From: SSC4 sp964642445
GTDB lineage: Bacteria > Chloroflexota > Anaerolineae > SSC4 > Amarolineaceae
Reading direction: 5' to 3'
DNA: 6,705 bases
Assembly: GCA_964642445.1 (NCBI GenBank)
Contig: CAZXQZ010000230.1
Coordinates: forward strand, 1-6,705
Part shown: piece by piece, positions 1-5,858 of the stretch
How positions within the stretch are numbered: the stretch's first letter is position 1
How the letters are laid out: each line of letters opens with the position of its first letter
Made by a program: the position numbers and the translations under genes
Notes under the pieces: model-generated
The model's input: the letters and a program-made list of their open reading frames with translations, nothing else
Told to the model about the DNA's origin: nothing
Databases searched by the model: none

Positions 1-40
1 AGGGAGGACGGAGTAGGGAGTAGGGAGTACGGAGTAGGGG
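1..40. repeat. Heptameric tandem repeat (AsGGAGt units)
   Basis: Five consecutive 7-bp units are visible: AGGGAGG, ACGGAGT, AGGGAGT, AGGGAGT, ACGGAGT, followed by a partial unit AGGGG. The array runs off the left edge, so its true length is unknown. It is purine-rich on the plus strand and lies outside any gene. It resembles short tandem heptad repeats known from cyanobacteria and other bacteria. No function can be assigned. Confidence 0.75.
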
Positions 41-93
41 TTTTTGGATATCGCAGGTCAAAGCCGGGACTGGGATGAGCTACCCGCCTGCGC

Positions 94-135
94 CACATCG
101 GTGGGCTACAGTTGGAGCTGTGAGCCACCGATGTG
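94..135. repeat. Long inverted repeat / hairpin downstream of the tRNA nucleotidyltransferase gene
   Basis: Bases 94-107 (CACATCGGTGGGCT) pair with 123-135 (AGCCACCGATGTG) with one bulged G. The stem continues with ACAG (108-111) against CTGT (118-121), leaving a six-base loop. This gives about 17 base pairs. It begins about 58 bases after the minus-strand stop codon at 193-195. No T-run follows it on either strand, so it is not a textbook intrinsic terminator. It could stabilise the 3' end of the minus-strand transcript, act as a weak or factor-assisted terminator, or be a dispersed palindromic repeat. Confidence 0.6.
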
Positions 136-192
136 AATGTTGGCGTCTATTGGCGTGTATTTGCGGTCAATGCCGCTGATGGGCGGACCTTT

Positions 193-2907
193 TTATGTAA
201 TGGCCAGGGTTTGGGCGAGGGCGATTTCGTCTTCGGCGGTTTGGATGGTGCCGTCCAGGCGTGCGGCGCGCACGGTGGTCAGGATTTGGCGGTAGACGGG
301 GCCGGGTGGGATGCCCAGGGCGCGCAGGTGGTGGCCATCGAGTGATATCTTGACGTGCATGAGGTTGCGTTCGTAAAAATCGATGCGCTGCTGCACCAGC
401 CACGATTCACAGGCCACGCGCACCACCCGGCGCGCGGCCGGGCTGCTGGGCTGCAGGATGGCGTCGATCTCACTGGGGCGCAGGGCAGGCCGGCCCAACT
501 CGGTGAGCTGGCGCTGCATGGCGCGTACGTCGGCCAGGACACGCTGCGTATCGGCGCGCAGGCGCAGGCGGTCGGTCACGCTCAGATCCGCGGCACGGTC
601 GAGGCGGTAGAGCCAGAGTGCCAGGTAGAGACGCGGCATCTCTTCCGGCAGCGGACTTTCGTGCAGCGCGTTGCGCAGATCGACAAACCGGTCAGCGATC
701 CAGCGGTCGTAGGTGAGGTGGCGGTCGATATGCTCCAGCACCCGCATCTGCTGCAGGCGGGCCAGGGCATGCTCTGGCTCCCGCTCCTCCAGGATCAGCT
801 CCAACTCGTGCCGCAGGCGCGCCGGGCTGATACGTCCGATCAAATCCAGCGCATCGACGATCAACTGCTCGGTGCGCGGCTCGATCTGGAACTGAAAACG
901 CTGCTCGAAACGCACGGCGCGCAGAATGCGCGTGGGGTCTTCGACGAAACTCAAGCTGTGCAGCACCCGGATCACGCCGTTTTCCAGGTCTTCCTTGCCA
1001 TTGTAGAAGTCGAGCAGCTCGCCGCGCCGCTCCGGGTTCAGATGAATCGCCAGGGTGTTGATAGTAAAATCGCGCCGGTGCAGATCGAGTTTGATCGACG
1101 AACGCTCTACGGTGGGCAGCGCCGTGGGATGCTCGTAAAACTCGGTGCGCGCTGTCACAAAATCAAGACTGCTGACCGGCAGGTCGCGGACAACCACGTC
1201 CAGCCCCTCCGCGGCGCCGCGGTATTCGATCAGCTCCTCTTCGACCGGCTCATCGTCGGCCTCGTGCTCCTCGGCCCGGTGCTGGCCAGGGATCGACGTC
1301 GCCCCGGCCATCGATCCTTCGGGGCGTACCACCCACTTGGCCGTGCCAAATCGGCGGTGCGAGCGAACGTGGCCGCCGTAGGTTTGGGCCAGCAAGCGCG
1401 CCAGGGCAATGGCATCCCCTTCCACAACCAGGTCGATGTCGAAATTGGGCCGGTCCAGCAGCAGATCGCGCACAAAACCGCCCACTGCGTACAGTGGATA
1501 ATTGAGCTGCGATGCCGCCTCGCCCGACTTCAGCAGCAGGGTGATCAACGGCTGGGGCAGCAGGGCCTGCATGCGGGCATTGATCTCGTCGGCCTGGGAA
1601 ACGCGTCGCGGCTCACCACCCCACAGTTTGATCAGGTCGGTGCGCGTGACGATGCCCACCATCTGGCCACTCTCCCGATCGACCACCGGCATCTGCCCCC
1701 ATCCGGTTTCCATCATGCGGCGCTGTAGGACGTCCAGGCCATCCTCCGGCGTTACGCTGTAACTGCCGCGGCTCATGATCTGTGCCACCGGTGCCTGGTG
1801 CATGCCGTGACGCAGGGCACGGTCGACCTCGCGGCGTGTGAGCATCCCCACCACCTTGCCCAGGTCGGCCACCGGATAGCCCTCGAAGCCAAAACGCTCC
1901 ATGCGGGCAGCTGCATCACCCACGGCCAGGTCAGGGTCGAGCGACTGCACACCCCACGACATGATTTCGGCAACGGTCACCGTGGGACGCACACTCTGCT
2001 GCAGCAGCTCGATGAGGCGGCTTTTCACCTCGAACAGCGATTGGCCGCGTACCAGGGCGGCGGCGGCACGGTCGTGGCCCCCACCCCCCAGTTGGCTGGT
2101 GATCTGCCCCACATCGGTGGTGTCGGTGGTACTGCGGGCCACGATCTGAATGCGGTCACCCAGGTCGACGAGCAGGAAGACCGCGGCCGGCTCGTACAGG
2201 TCACGCACGCGGTGGGCCAGGGTTGAGATCTCATCGTCGTAGTCGCGCAGGTGTGCGGTGGCGATGATCATCGGCTGGCCACCGAATTCGTACGGTTCGC
2301 TGTGGGTGATCAACTGCTGCAAGAGCACCTGCTGCTGTGGGCTCAGGGGGTGGTGCAGAAAGCGACCCAGGATGTCGAGGCGCGCCCCGCGCGCCGGGTG
2401 CAGCAGGTAACCCACGGCCAGAGCGTCGCGCTCGGTGGTGGCGGAATAGGTGAGCGCACCCGTGTCTTCGTAGATGCCCAACAGCAGGCAGGAGGCCTCG
2501 ATGGAGCTCAGTGTGACGCCACGCGCCTGCAGCTTCTCGACGAGCAGGGTCGTGGTGGCGCCGACGCGGTCACCCTCGCTGGTCCAGCCGGCGGGCAGCG
2601 ACGGGCGCTGCGCTTCGTGGTGATCGATGATGTGAATCGTGGTCTGGTTGGACATACGGCGAATCGGGGCATAGGCCTGCGTATCCACCACGATGGCATG
2701 ATCGATACGGCGCGCCGGCAGTTCGTGTGCGGCGACGAAGGGCAGCTCGTTGCGGTACAGGGTCAGGAATTCGCGCACGTTGCGGTTCAGCTGGCGCGGT
2801 AGGACCGGATACGCCTCCGGGTAGAGTTTCGCCGCAGCCAGCATCGACGCCAGCGCGTCGAAGTCGGTGTGTTCGTGGGTCAGGATAACGGTCAGGCCGG
2901 CGGTCAT
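193..2907 (-). CDS. DHH-CBS-tRNA nucleotidyltransferase/poly(A) polymerase fusion protein
   Basis: This 904-residue cytoplasmic enzyme adds nucleotides (CCA or the terminal A) to tRNA 3' ends, joined to a predicted DHH phosphoesterase. DHH domain, residues ~1-300: HEHTDFDALAS (11-21), VVDT (73-76), IIDHH (93-97), EDTG (147-150) and the DHHA1 motif GGGGH (274-278). Two CBS domains follow (~310-365 and ~370-430), which in other proteins bind adenine nucleotides. The nucleotidyltransferase head starts near 470, with GGFVRD (476-481), the catalytic pair FDIDL (D490, D492), RRDFTIN (611-617) and EDPTR (656-660, the class II EDxxR base-selection motif). A helical RNA-binding tail ends with LGIPPGP (864-870). 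All catalytic motifs look intact. A roughly 45-residue acidic insert (~530-575) interrupts the head domain. The ATG at 2905-2907 has AGGA eight bases upstream. This three-part architecture is known in several bacterial phyla. Whether it adds CCA or only A cannot be settled here; the short loop before EDPTR leans to A-adding or poly(A) polymerase. Confidence 0.93.
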   Translation of the reverse strand: MTAGLTVILTHEHTDFDALASMLAAAKLYPEAYPVLPRQLNRNVREFLTLYRNELPFVAAHELPARRIDHAIVVDTQAYAPIRRMSNQTTIHIIDHHEAQRPSLPAGWTSEGDRVGATTTLLVEKLQARGVTLSSIEASCLLLGIYEDTGALTYSATTERDALAVGYLLHPARGARLDILGRFLHHPLSPQQQVLLQQLITHSEPYEFGGQPMIIATAHLRDYDDEISTLAHRVRDLYEPAAVFLLVDLGDRIQIVARSTTDTTDVGQITSQLGGGGHDRAAAALVRGQSLFEVKSRLIELLQQSVRPTVTVAEIMSWGVQSLDPDLAVGDAAARMERFGFEGYPVADLGKVVGMLTRREVDRALRHGMHQAPVAQIMSRGSYSVTPEDGLDVLQRRMMETGWGQMPVVDRESGQMVGIVTRTDLIKLWGGEPRRVSQADEINARMQALLPQPLITLLLKSGEAASQLNYPLYAVGGFVRDLLLDRPNFDIDLVVEGDAIALARLLAQTYGGHVRSHRRFGTAKWVVRPEGSMAGATSIPGQHRAEEHEADDEPVEEELIEYRGAAEGLDVVVRDLPVSSLDFVTARTEFYEHPTALPTVERSSIKLDLHRRDFTINTLAIHLNPERRGELLDFYNGKEDLENGVIRVLHSLSFVEDPTRILRAVRFEQRFQFQIEPRTEQLIVDALDLIGRISPARLRHELELILEEREPEHALARLQQMRVLEHIDRHLTYDRWIADRFVDLRNALHESPLPEEMPRLYLALWLYRLDRAADLSVTDRLRLRADTQRVLADVRAMQRQLTELGRPALRPSEIDAILQPSSPAARRVVRVACESWLVQQRIDFYERNLMHVKISLDGHHLRALGIPPGPVYRQILTTVRAARLDGTIQTAEDEIALAQTLAIT

Positions 2908-2936
2908 GCGGTAATTCCTGTCGAAAGTTTAAGCCC

Positions 2937-2945
2937 ATTATACCA
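2937..2945 (-). promoter_or_regulatory. Extended -10 promoter of the DHH-CBS-nucleotidyltransferase gene
   Basis: On the minus strand the sequence reads TGGTATAAT: a perfect TATAAT -10 box (2942 down to 2937) preceded by the extended -10 dinucleotide TG one base upstream. No recognisable TTGACA lies 16-19 bases further up, as expected for an extended -10 promoter. The predicted transcription start is near 2930, giving a leader of about 23 bases before the ATG at 2907. The leader contains the Shine-Dalgarno AGGA at 2916-2919. Confidence 0.75.
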
Positions 2946-3016
2946 TACCAGATCACACGCAGGCGAATACTTCACAAACCGGCTGGAACCAGCGGCGGCC
3001 CCACATGATGGCAAGA

Positions 3017-3462
3017 ATGCCGACGAGGGGCCTGTAAACGAATCGACAAACTCCTCCAGGCTGCCGGGTGGGTGGTGCAGGATCGCCGCGCACTCAACCT
3101 GGGCGCTGGGCCGGGCGCGAGTTTCCCCTCAGCACCGGGCCAGCCGACTATCTGCTCTTCGTCCAGCGCAAAGCCATTGGCGTGGTCGAGGCCAAGCCGG
3201 AGGGAACGACGTTGAGCGGGGTCGAGGCGCAGTCGGCCAGGTACAGCATCGGCCTGGGCGCAACGCCGCTGCACTGGCATTCGCCGCTGCCCTTCCTCTA
3301 CGAGAGCACCGGGGTGGAGACCTTCTTCACCAACGGGCTGGACCCGGAGCCGCGCAGCCGCCGCGTCTTTGCCTTCCACCAACCCGAGACGCTGTTGCGC
3401 TGGGTGCGCGAACCGGTGACGCTGCGCGGCCGCCTGCGCACCATGCCGCCCTTGATCACCCA
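3017..3462 (+). pseudogene. hsdR: Type I restriction enzyme HsdR, N-terminal nuclease domain remnant
   Basis: This is the start of an HsdR subunit, which in intact enzymes cuts DNA and drives ATP-dependent translocation. The HSDR_N nuclease domain is recognisable but spread over three frames. The ATG at 3017 reads MPTR until the G-run at 3027-3030. Skipping one base gives KRIDKLLQAAGWVVQD and RRALNLGAGPG from 3036. A second shift near 3108-3118 moves the frame to REFPLSTGPADYLLFV. From there the fragment is continuous through VVEAKPEGTTLSGVEAQSAR, ESTGVETFF, RVFAFHQPETL and RARLR-like RGRLRTMPPL. The PD-(D/E)xK residues survive (D at 3146, E at 3188, K at 3194). Homology stops near 3460 at a palindrome, and the seven-motif helicase core never appears. 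No good Shine-Dalgarno or promoter was seen. The start choice is tentative; an ATG at 3008 is also possible. Confidence 0.85.
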
Positions 3463-3490
3463 GGGCGGGGGGACCATGGTCCCCCCGCCC
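3463..3490. repeat. Perfect 28-bp palindrome at the hsdR internal junction
   Basis: The left arm GGGCGGGGGGACCA (3463-3476) is followed immediately by its exact reverse complement (3477-3490), with no spacer. The next bases outward (A 3462, G 3491) do not pair, so the palindrome is exactly 28 bp. It lies where the HsdR N-terminal domain stops and just before the C-terminal domain resumes in another frame. It shares the core GGGCGGGG...CCCGCCC with a second inverted repeat at 4905-4929, suggesting a dispersed REP-like family. A random 28-bp perfect palindrome is very unlikely. Confidence 0.85.
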
Positions 3491-3527
3491 GCTATCGCCC
3501 GAGGAGATCGCCGCAGCCGCCGCCGAG

Positions 3528-3569
3528 CTGATGGAGGAGGCCGCGCGGCTGATGGAGGAGGCCGCGCGG
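3528..3569 (+). repeat. 21-bp perfect tandem duplication in the hsdR remnant
   Basis: The 21-bp unit at 3528-3548 is repeated exactly at 3549-3569, encoding the heptapeptide LMEEAAR twice. The unit is a multiple of three, so frame is kept and the helix is lengthened by two turns. Exact identity suggests a recent duplication, probably by slipped-strand replication. Confidence 0.85.
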
Positions 3570-4247
3570 CTGTTCGACGCGGCCGAGCTGCGCCAGACGC
3601 TGATCGAAATCCAGGCGCGCGACGAGCAGACGGTGGACGTTACCAGCATCGACACGGTACGCGAGGCGCGCTTCAGCGACGACGCCACGGCCCAGGCCCT
3701 GGCTACGGTCAGCTCCTTCCAGCAGTTCATCGTGGAGCACCGCGACCAGATCGCCGCGCTGGAGATCATCTACGGCCAGCCCTATCGCCAGCGCCGGCTG
3801 CACGCACAGCAGCTGGCCGAGCTGGCCGAGCAGCTGCGCCTGCCGCCGCACGCCTGGACCACCGAGAGCCTGTGGCGCGCCTACGCCCAGTTGGAACGGG
3901 ACCGGGTGCGCGGCGTGCGGGCGCCGCGCGTGCTGACCGACCTGGTCAGCCTGGTGCGCCACGCCGTGCAGCTGGACGACGAGCTGGCGCCCTACCCGGA
4001 GCAGGTGCAGCGGCGCTACGCCGGGTGGCTGGCCGCGCAGGAGCAGTCCGGGCGGACGTTCAGCGCCGAGCAGCGCTGGTGGCTGGACCGCATCGCCGAG
4101 CACATCGGCGTCAACCTGGAGGTCGCACCGGAGGACCTGGACTACGGCGAGTTCTTCAACCGCGGCGGCCGGCTGGGTGCGCGGCGCGCGCTGGGGACGG
4201 ATTGGCTGGCGCTGGTGGGTGAGATAAACGAGGCGTTGGTGGTATGA
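3531..4247 (+). CDS. hsdR: Type I restriction enzyme HsdR, C-terminal domain fragment
   Basis: The 238-residue open frame begins at ATG 3531. Homology already starts at about 3489 in this frame (PLSPEEIAAAAAELMEEAAR), so the ATG is only the first available start, not the native one. Recognisable C-terminal HsdR stretches are LRQTLIEIQARDEQTVDV, QQFIVEHRDQIAALEI, LTDLVSLVRHAVQLDDELAP, YPEQVQRRYAGWLAAQEQSG and FSAEQRWWLDRIAEHIGVNL. In the family this region docks HsdR onto the HsdM-HsdS core. It has no nuclease or ATPase motif. Compared with family members of roughly 900 residues or more, about 500 residues of DEAD/helicase motor between this piece and the N-terminal piece are missing. It ends in an ATGA overlap with hsdS. 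If translated alone it would be a motorless docking domain; more probably it is part of a pseudogene. Confidence 0.88.
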   Translation: MEEAARLMEEAARLFDAAELRQTLIEIQARDEQTVDVTSIDTVREARFSDDATAQALATVSSFQQFIVEHRDQIAALEIIYGQPYRQRRLHAQQLAELAEQLRLPPHAWTTESLWRAYAQLERDRVRGVRAPRVLTDLVSLVRHAVQLDDELAPYPEQVQRRYAGWLAAQEQSGRTFSAEQRWWLDRIAEHIGVNLEVAPEDLDYGEFFNRGGRLGARRALGTDWLALVGEINEALVV

Positions 4248-5542
4248 ACACGGCGAACGACAACGCGCAATCGGAGAACGGCCTGCCGGCTGGGTGGATA
4301 TGGACGACTATTGGTGAAGTCACGCAGCACGTTGAGAAGACGGAACCAAGCGCAATGCCCGATGTGGAATTCATTTATCTGGACATTTCGTCAATTGACA
4401 ACCACACCAATACCATACTTGAACCCAAAGTGTATTTGGGCAAAGACGCACCATCGCGAGCGCGGCAGATGATACGCACCGAGGATGTCCTGTTTTCAAC
4501 GGTGCGAACTTATCTCAAGAATATAGGTCTGGTCCCGGTGAAGTATGACGGGCAGGTAGCTTCGACTGGTTTCTGTGTATTGCGGACCAGACCCGGTGTC
4601 TTGGGGAAGTACTTGTTCTATTACTGCCTCAATGACCGTTTCTTGGAAGAGCTTGGTAGATTTCAACGCGGCGTCAGCTATCCAGCGGTTAGAGATAACG
4701 ACGTTCGAGCACAACTCATACCGATTGCACCAACGAACGAACAGCACCGCATCGTCGCCGAGATCGAGACCCAGTTCAGCCGCCTGGATGCCGGCGTGGC
4801 GGCGCTGAAGCGGGTGCAGGCTGCCCTGCGGCGCTACAAGGCGTCCGTGCTCAAGGCCGCGTGCGAGGGCCGGCTGGTGCCCACCGAGGCGGAGCTGGCG
4901 CATGTAGGGGCGGGGTCCTCCCGCCCTTATGAACCGGCGTCCGCGCTGCTGGCCCGCATCCTGGCCGAGCGCCGCGTCCAGTGGGAGCGCGCCAATCCCG
5001 GCAAGCGGTATGTGGAGCCGAAGGGGGTGGATGCGGATGGGTTGGCGATGCTGCCGGAGGGGTGGGTGTGGGCGAGGTTTGACCAACTGCTCATTGAGCT
5101 GAAAAATGGTTACTTCGGTGGCAGACCTGAAGCAGAGCCACCAGGAGTGCCAATACTTCGGGTAAGCGCAGTGCGTCCTATGTTGGTAAGTTTTGATGAT
5201 CCGCGCTATTTGCTGAATGTTGACGAAACGAAGCAATCGGCGTATCTCATTGAGGAAGGCGACTTGTTCTTCACGCGCTACAACGGCAGTCGCAATCTTG
5301 TTGAAGCTTGCGGACTGGTGCGTCATGCGCCCTTTGCGGCCTTGTATCCTGATAAGCTGATTCGTGCATTGGTACCGAAGGATTTAGTGTTGCCAGGATA
5401 TCTTGAGGCATACTTCAATACCGAAGCGGCGCGCGATTACATCGAAGGCCAAGCCAAGACAACAGCGGGTCAGTATGGTATCGCTGGAAGCGAATTGAGA
5501 CAGGCAACTGTTGCTTTGCCTCCCCTGACCGAACAACACCGC
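4244..5542 (+). CDS. hsdS: Type I restriction-modification specificity subunit HsdS, 3'-truncated
   Basis: HsdS reads the bipartite DNA target for the methylase/nuclease complex. Both halves are visible. The first recognition domain opens with LPAGWIWTTIGEV (14-26) and runs to ~160. The conserved helix NEQHRIVAEIETQFSRLDAG (165-184) continues through AACEGRLVPTEAELA (205-219). The second recognition domain opens with LPEGWVWARFDQLL (270-283). The start overlaps the hsdR stop (ATGA), so translation is probably coupled. The family's second conserved helix should begin at LPPLTEQHR (425-433), but the frame then joins hsdM sequence read out of frame. The frame stays open to a TAA at 6614-6616 (790 codons nominal), yet residues 434-790 are Arg/Pro/Gln-rich noise crossing the hsdM remnant, a promoter and the next gene. 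The recognition domains are AT-richer than the helix segment. A residual half-S role is conceivable but unsupported without hsdM. Confidence 0.88.
4905..4929. repeat. REP-like inverted repeat within the hsdS inter-domain linker
   Basis: TAGGGGCGGG (4905-4914) and CCCGCCCTTA (4920-4929) form a 10-bp stem with one G-T mismatch around a five-base loop. It encodes VGAGSSRPY between AEELAH-like sequence and YEPASALLARIL, a spot where relatives carry a short variable linker. The core GGGCGGGG...CCCGCCC matches the palindrome at 3463-3490. The reading frame is preserved. Confidence 0.6.
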
Positions 5543-5699
5543 CATCGCCCAGCGCCTCTGGAACTACTGCAACGTCCTGCGCGACGACGGCGTATCCTAC
5601 GGCGACTACGTCGAACAACTGACCTACCTGCTCTTCCTCAAGATGGACGACGAGCAGGTGCGGCTGCTGGGCAAGGCCAGCGCCATCCGACTACCGTGA
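5529..5699 (+). pseudogene. hsdM: Type I methyltransferase HsdM, N-terminal remnant
   Basis: The frame from 5538 reads TAIAQRLWNYCNVLRDDG, then VSYGDYVEQLTYLLFLKM and DDEQ, the hallmark beginning of the N-6 adenine methylase subunit (N-terminal helical domain). No start codon precedes it: the frame is closed by TGA at 5526-5528, and the first ATG is at 5643. After about 40 recognisable residues it continues with VRLLGKASAIRLP, which I cannot place in HsdM, and stops at TGA 5697-5699. The SAM-binding FxGxG and catalytic NPPF/Y motifs and the remaining ~450 residues are absent. It overlaps the out-of-frame tail of the hsdS frame. It is a dead fragment marking an original R-S-M order. Confidence 0.88.
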
Positions 5700-5750
5700 C
5701 CCCCGCAGTTACCTCGCGGCACATCGATCTGCCTCCCGCGCATCGCCAAT

Positions 5751-5779
5751 TTGACAAACCAGAACAAGTGGTCTACAAT
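5751..5779 (+). promoter_or_regulatory. Near-consensus sigma70 promoter for the Asp-box protein gene
   Basis: TTGACA (5751-5756, perfect -35) and TACAAT (5774-5779, one mismatch from consensus -10) are separated by exactly 17 bp. The predicted transcription start is near 5786, giving a leader of about 70 bases. The leader is strikingly poor in G and rich in C and A (roughly 5790-5847), so it should be unstructured. No operator or riboswitch fold was seen. Confidence 0.85.
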
Positions 5780-5845
5780 CACTCCCTTACAACTTACAAC
5801 GAACTCAACCTGGCGCAACCAACCCAACCCCCAACCCCACCCAAA

Positions 5846-5851
5846 AAGGAG
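5846..5851 (+). promoter_or_regulatory. Strong Shine-Dalgarno site
   Basis: AAGGAG lies seven bases before the ATG at 5859-5861, the best ribosome binding site in the window. It fixes the start of the Asp-box gene and follows the unstructured C/A-rich leader. Confidence 0.85.
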
Positions 5852-5858
5852 CTCGTGC

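Noticed and set aside
355..1728. A 457-codon open frame on the plus strand, opposite the nucleotidyltransferase gene
   Set aside because: It is fully antisense to a gene with clear catalytic motifs, has no recognisable domain, and its composition (Gln, Arg, Ala, Val, His) is that of a GC-rich shadow frame.
2982..2993. GCTGG-AA-CCAGC small palindrome upstream of hsdR as an operator
   Set aside because: Five-base arms with a two-base gap are too short to support a claim, and no plus-strand promoter is visible near it.
2972..4103. Long minus-strand open frames (2972-3769 and 3492-4103)
   Set aside because: They are antisense to recognisable HsdR fragments, low in complexity and without family motifs.
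3463..4222. Continuation of the hsdR N-terminal frame to 4222
   Set aside because: After the palindrome this frame becomes Arg/Gly/Ala-rich, while the real HsdR C-terminal sequence lies in the neighbouring frame.
3017..5699. A compact, functional, previously undescribed defence system (nuclease plus docking domain plus HsdS)
   Set aside because: Two frameshifts in the nuclease part, loss of the translocase, loss of nearly all of HsdM and its start codon, and truncation of HsdS together fit decay better than a working minimal system.
5706..5723. CCGC...GCGG inverted repeat as a terminator of the restriction remnant
   Set aside because: The arms are only four bases with no following T-run.
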